Source of the DNA: Actinomycetes bacterium
GTDB taxonomy: Bacteria; Actinomycetota; Actinomycetes; Actinomycetales; Cellulomonadaceae
NCBI GenBank assembly: GCA_023424135.1
Contig: JAFAEH010000213.1
Location: forward strand, 1-20,208
Direction of reading: 5' to 3'
DNA length: 20,208 nt
Positions 1 through 6,602 of this stretch are shown here, piece after piece (within the stretch, counting starts at the first letter, position 1; each line of letters opens with the position of its first letter). Made by a program: the position numbers and the translations under genes. The notes beneath the pieces are model-generated. The model did not search any database, was not told the origin of the DNA, and saw only the letters and a list, made by a program, of their open reading frames with translations.

Positions 1-553
1 GGGCGGCGTCGGGCCGGGCGGGGTGCGCGCCGGGGCCTGCGCCCGGCCGAGGGCGGACGTCGGGGCGGGCGCCACGCGTGGGGCCCAGGCGTTCGAGGGC
101 CTGCAGCGTGTGGGCGAGGTCCCCGACGCTGGGCAGGGGGTGCTGGGTGCGGGTCAGCGTGCGCAGTGCACGGTCGCCCAGCAGCGCGCTCACGGCCGCG
201 TCGTCGGCGGGGTCGTCCAGGTCCAGGCCGTGCCGTGCGAGGCGACGCACGCCGGCGGACCGCAGCCTCTTGAGCGCCCTCTCACCGGCCCGCCCGTCGC
301 GGCCGACCATCGTCCAGGCCAGCTCGAGCACCTCGCCGCGTGCGCCGTCGTGCTGCGCGAGCACGCGCTGCGGGCGGCGCGGCTCGAGCGTGGGGTCGAT
401 CCGCTGGACGACCGAGACGACCGTCGCGACGACGAGCGCGAGCACGACCGCCGACGGCACCTGCATGCCCATCGCCCACGCCGCCCCGCCGATGAGCGCA
501 CCGGCCGTCAGCGGTCGCCAGGCGACACGCCAGAGGTCCGGCGCGCCGCTCAT
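1..553 (-). CDS. partial membrane protein of a MoxR/DUF58-type operon
   Basis: This ORF reads from an ATG at 553 to the left edge with no stop, so the C-terminus is missing; 184 codons are visible. Its ATG overlaps the TGA of the upstream DUF4129 gene (ATGA, 4 bp), which indicates translational coupling. Residues about 17-48 hold two closely spaced hydrophobic stretches (LTAGALIGGAAWAMG and PSAVVLALVVATVVSVV). They are followed by a soluble charged region with RAGERALKRLRSAGVRRLARHG and, towards the edge, a Pro/Arg-rich stretch. I recognise no catalytic motif. In actinobacteria, uncharacterised membrane proteins commonly sit between a DUF4129 gene and genes for a MoxR AAA ATPase and a DUF58 protein. 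That placement is the basis of the call; the MoxR gene itself would lie outside the window. The membrane location is seen from hydrophobicity and the role is unknown. Confidence 0.7.
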   Translation of the reverse strand, partial: MSGAPDLWRVAWRPLTAGALIGGAAWAMGMQVPSAVVLALVVATVVSVVQRIDPTLEPRRPQRVLAQHDGARGEVLELAWTMVGRDGRAGERALKRLRSAGVRRLARHGLDLDDPADDAAVSALLGDRALRTLTRTQHPLPSVGDLAHTLQALERLGPTRGARPDVRPRPGAGPGAHPARPDAA

Positions 554-1392
554 CGCAGGCTCCCGTCGGGCGGCCGGGTCCCGTCGGGGGGCCGGGTCCC
601 GTCGGCGTCGGACGGCCCGGTCCCGCCGGGGGTCCGGCTCCCGGCGGACGGACCCGCGCCGTCCTCGTCCTCAGCCGGCCGGTCGGCTCGCACGAGCCCC
701 CGCGCGACCACGTCCAGCAGCGCACGGGCCTGCCGGACGTCGTCGTCGGTCACCGCATGCGACCCGAACCGCGCCGCGTTGTAGAGCGCGAGCAGGTCAC
801 GCGTCGCACCCGGGTCGGCACGCGTCGCGTCGAGCACCTCGAGCGCCAGCTCGCCGGCCGTCTGCGCCCGTCCCCGCACGACGCCGGTCCGCGCCGCGCC
901 CTCCTCGACGGCGATCCACGCCGCCACGACCGCGTCACCGGGCGGCACGTCGTCCTCGAGCGCACGGGTCGCCGCGGCGACCCCCTCACGCAGCGCCGCG
1001 ACCGCCGTGTCCGGCAGCTCCTGGCCCGCGTCGTCGCCGGGCGGCACGTCGTCATCGTCGTCGCCCCGCCGGTCCAGCCGCCACCCGCGCGACACGTAGC
1101 GCAGCAGCAGCGCGACCACCGCCAGCGCGGCCAGGAGCGTCAGCACCTGCGCGACCCTCGCCGCCCCGTGCGCCCACGCGGGGACCTCGGGCAGCTCGGT
1201 CGCCTCGGGCCCGGTGGTCGCCTCGGCGCTCACGTCCTCGGTCGGTGGTGGCGGTGGCTCGAACGTCACGTCCGCACCGTCCCCGCGCGCCTGCAGCGAC
1301 AGCGGCGCGGTGAGCGCCGCGGCCAGCACGCCGACGACCACGAGCAGCGCGGCCAGCACCGTGGCGACGGTGGCACGTCGGGACGGCGGCAC
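550..1392 (-). CDS. DUF4129 domain membrane protein
   Basis: The 280-residue protein starts at GTG 1392, chosen because AAGGAG lies at 1397-1402, 4 nt upstream; a 20-codon longer version from GTG 1452 is possible but has no such site. A hydrophobic helix lies at about residues 9-29, followed by a Pro/Glu-rich extracytoplasmic linker and a second helix at about 80-97 (VLTLLAALAVVALLLRYV). A cytoplasmic C-terminal DUF4129 domain follows, with the family pattern DAVVAAWIAVEEGAARTG, then RAQTAGELALEVL, LLALYNAARFGSH and DDDVRQARALLDVV. DUF4129 proteins accompany MoxR ATPase, DUF58 and transglutaminase-like genes; their role is thought to be in envelope or complex assembly but is not established. 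The C-terminal tail is low-complexity with GTRPPD repeats. The gene overlaps the next one by 4 bp. Confidence 0.85.
   Translation of the reverse strand: MPPSRRATVATVLAALLVVVGVLAAALTAPLSLQARGDGADVTFEPPPPPTEDVSAEATTGPEATELPEVPAWAHGAARVAQVLTLLAALAVVALLLRYVSRGWRLDRRGDDDDDVPPGDDAGQELPDTAVAALREGVAAATRALEDDVPPGDAVVAAWIAVEEGAARTGVVRGRAQTAGELALEVLDATRADPGATRDLLALYNAARFGSHAVTDDDVRQARALLDVVARGLVRADRPAEDEDGAGPSAGSRTPGGTGPSDADGTRPPDGTRPPDGSLR
561..620. repeat. 18-bp tandem repeat in the DUF4129 C-terminal tail
   Basis: The 18-bp unit at 561-578 repeats at 579-596 with one mismatch, and a degenerate copy begins at 597. The unit is a multiple of three, and on the minus strand it encodes the repeating GTRPPD hexapeptide of the disordered tail. 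Copy-number changes would alter tail length without a frameshift. Confidence 0.7.
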
Positions 1393-1396
1393 ACGG

Positions 1397-1402
1397 CTCC
1401 TT
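1397..1402 (-). promoter_or_regulatory. ribosome binding site deciding the DUF4129 start
   Basis: AAGGAG on the minus strand lies 4 nt before GTG 1392. It is the best Shine-Dalgarno match near the gene and argues for the shorter start over GTG 1452. Confidence 0.6.
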
Positions 1403-1584
1403 GGTGTCGGGCCTCGACGACGTCGGTCTCGTCGTCGTCGAACGATTGCCACACAGGCTATCGGCCGGGTCCGACAGCAGACCGACCCTCGTCACCGCGC
1501 GGCGCGGGGGTTGCCCCGGACCGGGGACCACCCGACCGCGCCGAGGGGTGGCACCCCCGGGCCGGGCAGGGCCAGCATGGCGTC

Positions 1585-2346
1585 ATGCGGGGGCACAGGG
1601 TGGGGACGTGGGTCGGGGTCCTGGTGCTGGTCGGGGCGTGCAGCGCCCCGGTGGCGGGTACGCCGGACGTCGACACGGGACCGGGCGAAGTCGTCGCGTG
1701 CGCGACGACGGGCGGGTGCGGTCCACGGCCCACGGCGAGCCCGTCGCCCTCCGCGACACCCACGCCGGAACCCACGCCCGTCTTCGAGGGTGCGGTCGCG
1801 ACGATCACACCCGAGCTCGCGACCCGCATGGCCGCGTCGTGGCGCGAGGGATGCCCCGTGCCGCTGGAGGACCTGCGGTACGTGACGGTCAGCCACCACG
1901 ACTTCTCCGGTGCGGTCGTCACGGGCGAGGTCGTCGTGCACGCCGACGTCGCGGACGGGATCGTCGAGGTGTTCCGCACGCTGTTCGACGCCGGGTTCCC
2001 GATCGCGTCGATGCGTCTGGTCGACGACTTCGGCGCCGACGACGACGCGTCGATGGCCGCCGACAACACGTCGGCCTTCAACTGCCGCGCGGTGACCGGC
2101 GGCACGGGCTGGTCCGAGCACTCCTACGGCCGGGCGATCGACGTCAACCCCGTCGAGAACCCGTACGTGCGCGGCACGCTCGTCCTGCCCCCGGCCGGTG
2201 CGGCCTTCGTCGACCGGCCCGACGCCCCGGGTGTCATCCACGCCGACGACGTCGTCGTGCAGGCGTTCGCGGCGCACGGCTGGTCCTGGGGCGGGTACTG
2301 GACGACGCCGATCGACTACCAGCACTTCTCGACGACGAACCGCTGA
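1585..2346 (+). CDS. lipoprotein M15 (VanY-like) D-Ala-D-Ala carboxypeptidase
   Basis: The protein has 253 residues. ATG 1585 is chosen because it starts directly at a lipoprotein signal: a short basic start, a hydrophobic stretch, and the lipobox LVGAC with Cys19 as the predicted lipidated residue. A Pro/Ser/Thr linker (about residues 48-66) tethers the enzyme to the membrane. The catalytic region shows the M15 zinc ligands: His179 and Asp186 in WSEHSYGRAIDVNP, and His247 in GWSWGGYWTTPIDYQHF. These are the SxHxxGxAxD and WGGxW...DxxHF signatures of the VanY/M15 group, whose members trim D-amino acids or cross-links from peptidoglycan stem peptides. The likely site of action is the outer face of the membrane. 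No strong Shine-Dalgarno site is visible. Longer in-frame starts upstream give low-complexity Arg-rich sequence and would bury the lipobox, so they are discarded. Confidence 0.88.
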   Translation: MRGHRVGTWVGVLVLVGACSAPVAGTPDVDTGPGEVVACATTGGCGPRPTASPSPSATPTPEPTPVFEGAVATITPELATRMAASWREGCPVPLEDLRYVTVSHHDFSGAVVTGEVVVHADVADGIVEVFRTLFDAGFPIASMRLVDDFGADDDASMAADNTSAFNCRAVTGGTGWSEHSYGRAIDVNPVENPYVRGTLVLPPAGAAFVDRPDAPGVIHADDVVVQAFAAHGWSWGGYWTTPIDYQHFSTTNR

Positions 2347-2436
2347 CGGGCACGGTCGGCCGCTGCGCGTCGCCGAAGACGCCGGACGTCGGCGGTCCCC
2401 ACGGGCGACGCGGCGCCGCGTGGTGGCCCGCGTTGC

Positions 2437-2442
2437 TAGCGT
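2437..2442 (+). promoter_or_regulatory. possible -10 element upstream of the methyltransferase
   Basis: TAGCGT fits the actinobacterial TAnnnT pattern and lies 30 nt before ATG 2473. No good -35 is visible. A 14-bp perfect palindrome (ACGCGGCGCCGCGT, 2408-2421) lies about one helical turn and a half upstream. Palindromes of this length are expected by chance a few times in DNA this GC-rich, so it is only a weak operator candidate. Confidence 0.3.
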
Positions 2443-2472
2443 CGTGCCGGTGATCCCCCGGCGGTGCGTGCG

Positions 2473-3600
2473 ATGAGCGACGTCCTCGACGACCTGCGTC
2501 GTCACCCCGACGTCGAGGCGCCCAACCTGCACGCGGTCGACGCGACGGACCGGCTGGTGCTCGACGAGGCGGCGCCCCTGCTGGCGTCCGCCGCCGACGG
2601 GACCGTCGTCGTGGTCGGGGACCGGTACGGCGCGATGGCCCTCGGGGCGGTCGCCCGGCACGGCGCCGCCGGGGTGCGCGTGCACCAGGACCGGTTGACC
2701 GGTGAACGGGCCCTGCACGCGAACGCCGCGCGGCTCGGGCTCGCAGGGTTCACGTCGCACGGGCTGACGCCGGACCTGCTCGCCGGGGCTCGGGTCGTGC
2801 TCCTGCAGCTCCCCCGGTCCCTCGACGCGCTCGACGAGATCGCCGCCCTGGTCGTCGCGCACGCCGACCCGGCGGTCGTCGTCGTGGCCGGCGGGCGCGT
2901 CAAGCACATGACGCCCGCGATGAACGACGTCCTGCGACGTCATCTCGCCGCGGTCGAGGCACGGCTCGCGCGGCAGAAGTCCCGCGTGCTCGTCGCGTCG
3001 TCCCCCCGCCCCGCGGACGAGCGACCGGGTCCCCGCTGGCCGGAGCGCGCCCGGCACGACGACCTGGGCCTGACCGTCGTCGCGCACGGCGGCGCGTTCG
3101 CCGGGACCGGCGTCGACATCGGCACCCGCGCGCTGCTCGCGCACCTCGACGACGTGCCGACGAGCACCGGGACGGCCGTCGACCTCGGCTGCGGCACGGG
3201 CGTCCTCGCCGTGACGCTCGCCCGGCTGCGGCCCGGGCTGGACGTCGTCGCGACCGACGAGTCCGCGGCGGCCGTGGCCTCGGCCCGCGCGACGGTCGAC
3301 GCGAACGACGTCGCCGACCGCGTGCGCGTGGTCCGGGGCGACGCCGCCGACGCCCTGCCCGACGCGGGCGTCGACCTCGTCCTGCTCAACCCGCCGTTCC
3401 ACGTCGGGGCCGCCGTGCACACCGGCGCCGCCCACGCGCTGTTCGCCGACGCCGCCCGCGTCCTGCACCCCGGCGGGCAGCTGTGGGCGGTGTGGAACTC
3501 CCACCTGCGCTACCGGCCCACGCTCGAGCACGTCGTCGGCCCGACGCGCCAGGTGGGGCGGGACCCGAAGTTCACCGTGACGGCGTCGGTCCGCCGCTGA
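2473..3600 (+). CDS. class I SAM methyltransferase, RsmC/RlmG-like rRNA guanine-N2 methyltransferase
   Basis: This 375-residue protein has two halves, as in RsmC and RlmG (roughly 340-380 residues). The N-terminal half is a degenerate methyltransferase-like fold with no clear SAM motif. The C-terminal half carries the SAM-binding motif VDLGCGTGVLAVTLA (from about residue 236), an acidic strand-2 end (VVATDES), and the catalytic motif NPPFH at 306-310. NPPF is characteristic of N2-guanine and N6-adenine methyltransferases. The C-terminus, GRDPKFTVTASVRR, resembles the family ending. The expected reaction is SAM-dependent methylation of a guanine in ribosomal RNA; which rRNA and position cannot be told from the sequence. 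ATG 2473 is preferred over GTG 2464 three codons upstream, and neither has a clear Shine-Dalgarno site. The 3' end overlaps a possible small minus-strand ORF. Confidence 0.85.
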   Translation: MSDVLDDLRRHPDVEAPNLHAVDATDRLVLDEAAPLLASAADGTVVVVGDRYGAMALGAVARHGAAGVRVHQDRLTGERALHANAARLGLAGFTSHGLTPDLLAGARVVLLQLPRSLDALDEIAALVVAHADPAVVVVAGGRVKHMTPAMNDVLRRHLAAVEARLARQKSRVLVASSPRPADERPGPRWPERARHDDLGLTVVAHGGAFAGTGVDIGTRALLAHLDDVPTSTGTAVDLGCGTGVLAVTLARLRPGLDVVATDESAAAVASARATVDANDVADRVRVVRGDAADALPDAGVDLVLLNPPFHVGAAVHTGAAHALFADAARVLHPGGQLWAVWNSHLRYRPTLEHVVGPTRQVGRDPKFTVTASVRR

Positions 3601-3724
3601 CCGACGCCGCCCCGTCGGCGGTGGGCAGCGGGCCGTGCACGTCGTCCACGATCGTCGCGTCCGGCACCTCGAGGGCGCGGGTCTCGGTGGTGCGGCGGTC
3701 GCGGGTGTGGACGTGCCGACGCAC
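3572..3724 (-). CDS. possible 50-residue small protein, unrecognised
   Basis: I do not recognise this ORF. It runs from GTG 3724 to a stop overlapping the 3' end of the methyltransferase gene tail to tail (29 bp). It encodes a basic start (MRRHVHTRDRRTTETRAL) and then EVPDATIVDDVHGPLPTADG. From the GTG, roughly the first 40 codons nearly all end in G or C, a coding-like bias that the plus-strand frames here do not show. Against it: it is short, has no clear ribosome binding site, and could be the relic 3' end of a decayed larger gene whose upstream part is now in another frame. Confidence 0.3.
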   Translation of the reverse strand: MRRHVHTRDRRTTETRALEVPDATIVDDVHGPLPTADGAASVSGGPTPSR

Positions 3725-3772
3725 CGCACACTCATCGGGTCCGTGGAGCGCAGCTCCCCGCGGACGGGGACG

Positions 3773-3778
3773 TTGACA
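3773..3778 (+). promoter_or_regulatory. possible -35 element upstream of the HEWAH protein gene
   Basis: A perfect TTGACA lies 42 nt before ATG 3820. No convincing -10 is visible at 16-18 nt spacing (GACCGT at 3796-3801 is the nearest), so this is weak support for a promoter in the 219-bp gap between 3601 and 3819. Confidence 0.25.
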
Positions 3779-3819
3779 CCGGCCCACCGCCGCGCGACCG
3801 TGGATGTCGGGGGTGCAGG

Positions 3820-4863
3820 ATGATCCGGCAACGGTGCCAGGAGCTCGTCGGCGCTGAGCCGCGCCGTGCTCCACGGCCGGTGCGACGCAGCGCGCCTCAA
3901 GCCGCACGGGCGACGAGCGCGCTGCAGGCCGAACAGCTCGACCGGTGGCACGGCAGTGGCGGTAACGCCGCGTTCTGCAGCCTCCTCGCCGCGTCGCGCA
4001 CGGCCCGCGAGGCGGACCCGACCGGCTCCGAGCCCGACCAGCTGCGCCCCGAGGACGCCGAGCCCCGCACCGATGCACTCCAGGTCAGCGCCGTCTACCG
4101 CGGCGGTTCCGCCGCCCCGGGGCCCACGCGCGTCGGGCCGGTCGACCACCAGCGCGACCCCGACGTCGTGGTCTCCGGACAGGCCGTGGGCCCCCTCGGG
4201 GTCCCCACCGTGCACGCGGGCGGCGGCAACGACTGCACGCCCGCGCTCGAGCGGCTCTTCTGGCACGTCGTGGACGCGGGGTCCGACTGGCGGGCGGACG
4301 TCCTGCTCATGCTGGTCTCCGGTGACATCCACATCACGGCCTGGCCGAGCGCGCCCACGTCGATGACCGTGCCGAACACGCCGAACCCGGTCGACGGCGG
4401 CAACATCAGCAACACCGCCGGGTCGGCCAACCGCTGGCAGGCCGCGATCGACGACATGGCCGACTACGACACCGCCGGGTCCGGCGGCGCGGGCGCGAAC
4501 TGGCACGACACGGCGGCGTCGTCGGCCCACGAGTGGGCGCACTGGAACTCCGACTACCTGGCCGACACGATCCCCACGGCCGACTGGCGCGGCGCGAACA
4601 GCGACATCGACGCCATGACCGTCCCGAAGGCCACGCACGCCGACGCCGCAGCGGCACGCACCGCGCTGCAGCCCGCCGTGGACGCGCGCTTCCAGGCCTT
4701 CGTGCGGGCGGCGTCCGCGCGCTGGAACGCGATCATCAACGGCACCGACAGGCCGGGCCGCGGCGGACGCGGGTACGCGGCCGGCATGGTCGTGCTCAAC
4801 CGCCACATCGGCGCCGTGCGCAGCTACGCCGCCGGCAAGGGGTGGACGGGGGCGGGGCCGTGA
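3820..4863 (+). CDS. predicted zinc metallopeptidase (HEWAH) with cargo-like N-terminus
   Basis: This 347-residue protein has no family I can name with certainty. Residues 1-35 are Arg/Ala/Pro-rich. Residues 35-58 (ALQAEQLDRWHGSGGNAAFC, then SLLAA) resemble the LQR..GNAAV..LL segment near the start of many actinobacterial proteins associated with extracellular contractile injection systems and DUF4157. Residues about 60-100 are a charged linker. The C-terminal part holds HEWAH at 237-241, the HExxH pattern of zinc metallopeptidases: His237 and His241 would bind zinc and Glu238 would be the catalytic base. Asp264, Glu-poor flanks and His273 or His329 are possible third-ligand sources, but none is assigned. 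There is no signal peptide or membrane helix, which argues against Sec export. The stop overlaps the GTG of the next gene. The peptidase call rests on a single short motif, and the export idea is inference. Confidence 0.65.
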   Translation: MIRQRCQELVGAEPRRAPRPVRRSAPQAARATSALQAEQLDRWHGSGGNAAFCSLLAASRTAREADPTGSEPDQLRPEDAEPRTDALQVSAVYRGGSAAPGPTRVGPVDHQRDPDVVVSGQAVGPLGVPTVHAGGGNDCTPALERLFWHVVDAGSDWRADVLLMLVSGDIHITAWPSAPTSMTVPNTPNPVDGGNISNTAGSANRWQAAIDDMADYDTAGSGGAGANWHDTAASSAHEWAHWNSDYLADTIPTADWRGANSDIDAMTVPKATHADAAAARTALQPAVDARFQAFVRAASARWNAIINGTDRPGRGGRGYAAGMVVLNRHIGAVRSYAAGKGWTGAGP

Positions 4864-5138
4864 CCGGCACGGCCGCGGAGCTGCTGGATGCGGTGCAGCT
4901 CGCGGAGAGCCGATTCGGTGACGCGGGCCTGGACGCCGCAGAGCACGTGCTGATCGCCGCCGAGCGGCTGACCGGCGGATCGCCGGGCTGCACCGGGGTG
5001 CGCTGCTGGTCCCTGGTCCTCAAGCCGCGGCGGCTGGTGCCGACGAGCCCGGAGCAGCGGGTCGGGGCGGGCGGCGAGGTCCGCTTCACGGTCGACCTTG
5101 ACGCCGGCACGGCCGTCCTGGCCGGCTACGGCGACTGA
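4860..5138 (+). CDS. small unrecognised partner of the HEWAH protein
   Basis: This 92-residue protein starts at a GTG overlapping the upstream stop by 4 bp (GTGA), so the two are almost certainly one operon and translationally coupled. I do not recognise its family. The N-terminal half looks helical (AAELLDAVQLAESRFGDAGL, then DAAEHVLIAAERL). A Gly/Cys stretch with two cysteines (GSPGCTGVRCW) follows. The C-terminal half looks like beta strands (SLVLKPRRLVP, EVRFTVDLDAGTAVLAGYG). It has no signal peptide or membrane helix. The tight coupling suggests a chaperone, inhibitor or immunity partner of the upstream protein, which is inference from position only. Confidence 0.7.
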   Translation: MTGTAAELLDAVQLAESRFGDAGLDAAEHVLIAAERLTGGSPGCTGVRCWSLVLKPRRLVPTSPEQRVGAGGEVRFTVDLDAGTAVLAGYGD

Positions 5139-5177
5139 CCGCTCACGCCCGGGTTCCGTGCGCGCCCGGCGGTAACC

Positions 5178-5208
5178 CCCCACCCAGGTCCTGGTACGTC
5201 CGGTGGGG
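5178..5208. terminator. possible stem-loop between convergent genes
   Basis: CCCCACC (5178-5184) pairs with GGTGGGG (5202-5208), and an inner CAGG/CTGG can also pair. It sits in the 78-bp gap between a plus gene ending at 5138 and a minus gene ending at 5217. There is no T-tract, so intrinsic termination is uncertain. Confidence 0.3.
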
Positions 5209-5216
5209 CTGACCTG

Positions 5217-5669
5217 TCAGACCCGCACGGCCAGCAGGTACTGACCGCCCCCGGGCTCGACCTGCGTCGTCACGTCCAGGTCGGGCGCGAACCGCGACAG
5301 CCGGTCGACGAGCCAGGCGGCGGCCTGGTCGGCGTCGTCGCGGCTGGGGCACCGCGCGACGACCTCGCGCCCCGGCTTGCGGCGCAGCCGCTCGACCGTC
5401 TCCGCGATGGGCGCCGGGTCGACGACGAACAGGTCGGGCGACCACGGCACGACGGGCCGGACCGCGCCCTTGCGGGTGTTGCACGCGCGGTGCGCGAGCC
5501 GCTCGGTGACGGCCGCACCCTTGCCCTTGCCCTTCGACGCCCGCGCCGGGACGACGGCGTCCACGCTGGGACCGAGGTCGGAGTTCACCGACGCGTCCGG
5601 GTCCACCGGCTCGTCGCACAGCCAGCAGCGCCAGCCGTCCCGGTCGCCGACCTCGCTCAGGTTGCTCAT
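5217..5669 (-). CDS. HNH-type nuclease-like protein, first His replaced
   Basis: This 150-residue protein has the layout of a short HNH protein. Cys15 and Cys18 (RCWLCDEPV) form the first half of a zinc knuckle. Residues 36-41 (VDAVVP) occupy the position of the usual DH(I/V)xP strand. Residues 58-68 (LAHRACNTRKG) match the HxxCNxxKG second half with His60, Cys63 and Asn64. The residue that is normally the catalytic His is Ala38 here (codon GCC), so DNA cleavage may be lost or use another residue. The C-terminal 80 residues form an unrecognised domain (VVPWSPDLFVVDPAPIAETV, then REVVARCPSRDDADQAAAWL). ATG 5669 is chosen because TACCGT lies 6 nt upstream, fitting a leaderless transcript; no Shine-Dalgarno site is seen. 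The gene diverges from the aldo/keto reductase gene. Confidence 0.75.
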   Translation of the reverse strand: MSNLSEVGDRDGWRCWLCDEPVDPDASVNSDLGPSVDAVVPARASKGKGKGAAVTERLAHRACNTRKGAVRPVVPWSPDLFVVDPAPIAETVERLRRKPGREVVARCPSRDDADQAAAWLVDRLSRFAPDLDVTTQVEPGGGQYLLAVRV

Positions 5670-5675
5670 GCGCGC

Positions 5676-5681
5676 ACGGTA
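5676..5681 (-). promoter_or_regulatory. -10 element of a likely leaderless transcript
   Basis: TACCGT on the minus strand is followed by 6 nt and then ATG 5669. This is the geometry expected when transcription starts at or next to the start codon, which is common in actinobacteria. No clear -35 is present. Confidence 0.45.
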
Positions 5682-5738
5682 GCCGCTGCGCGGTGGGTCC
5701 CACGTGCGCGGACGACGGCGCAGGGGTGGGATGGGGTC

Positions 5739-6602
5739 ATGCAGACACGACACATCGCCGACGTCCCGGTCAGCGCGATCGGCCTCGGCGGCATGCCCAT
5801 GTCGATCGAGGGCCGCCCCGACCGGGAGCGCTCGGTCGCGACGATCCACGCCGCGCTCGACGCGGGCGTCACGCTGATCGACACCGCGGACGCGTACCAC
5901 CTGCACGCCGACGAGGTCGGGCACAACGAGGAGCTCATCGCGCAGGCGCTGCGCTCCTGGGGCGGCGACGCGTCGTCGGTCCTCGTCGCCACCAAGGGCG
6001 GGCACCTGCGCCCCGGCGACGGGTCGTGGACGCTCGACGGCCGCCCCGAGCACCTGAGGACGGCCGCACAGGAGTCCGCACGCAGGCTCGGTGTCGAGGC
6101 GATCGGCCTCTACCAGTTCCACCGGCCCGACCCCGCGGTGCCGTACGAGGACTCGGTCGGGACGATCGCGGAGCTGCTCGACGCGGGGACGATCCGCCTG
6201 GCGGGCATCTCCAACGCGAACCCGGAGCAGATCCGGCTCGCGCAGGACGTCCTCGGCGGTCGTCTCGCGGCCGTGCAGAACCAGTACTCCCCCGCGTTCC
6301 GGTCCTCGCAGGCGGAGCTGGACCTGTGCGCGGAGCTCGGCATCGCGTTCCTGCCGTGGAGCCCGCTCGGGGGGATCGCCAGGGCCCGCGACCTGGGTGC
6401 GACGTTCGCGGTGTTCGCGCAGGTCGCCGACGTGCACGGGGTCAGCCCGCAGCAGGTCGCGCTCGCGTGGGAGCTCGCGCAGGCGGACGTCGTCGTCCCC
6501 ATCCCCGGCGCGTCCCGTCCCGCGTCGATCCAGGACTCCGTGCGGGCGAGCGACCTCGAGCTGACCCGCGACGAGCTGGCGCGGCTCAGCGCGGCGGGCT
6601 GA
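5739..6602 (+). CDS. aldo/keto reductase
   Basis: This 287-residue NAD(P)H-dependent oxidoreductase is close to the typical length of the family (TIM barrel). The catalytic tetrad is visible: Asp48 and Tyr53 in LIDTADAYHLH, Lys86 in VLVATKGGHL, and His128 in LYQFHRPDP. Other family landmarks are GLGGMPMS near the N-terminus, IRLAGISNANPEQI, NQYSPAF, and the cofactor-binding VPIPGASRPASIQ near the C-terminus. The substrate cannot be told. Start ATG 5739 follows a G-rich stretch (GGGATGGGGTC) that may serve as a weak ribosome site. It is separated by 69 bp from the divergent HNH-like gene, and its 3' end overlaps the Fic gene end by 17 bp, tail to tail. Confidence 0.9.
   Translation: MQTRHIADVPVSAIGLGGMPMSIEGRPDRERSVATIHAALDAGVTLIDTADAYHLHADEVGHNEELIAQALRSWGGDASSVLVATKGGHLRPGDGSWTLDGRPEHLRTAAQESARRLGVEAIGLYQFHRPDPAVPYEDSVGTIAELLDAGTIRLAGISNANPEQIRLAQDVLGGRLAAVQNQYSPAFRSSQAELDLCAELGIAFLPWSPLGGIARARDLGATFAVFAQVADVHGVSPQQVALAWELAQADVVVPIPGASRPASIQDSVRASDLELTRDELARLSAAG

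Noticed and set aside
757..1584. N-terminal extension of the M15 peptidase gene
   Set aside because: It is antisense to the DUF4129 gene and would place the lipobox in the middle of the protein.
2408..2421. 14-bp palindrome as an operator of the methyltransferase gene
   Set aside because: A single palindrome of this length is expected by chance in DNA of this composition, and nothing else supports it.
1492..4806. A minus-strand reading frame of 1104 codons
   Set aside because: It runs antisense to three plus-strand genes with recognisable motifs (M15 peptidase, methyltransferase, HEWAH protein) and has low-complexity Arg/Gly/Val content.
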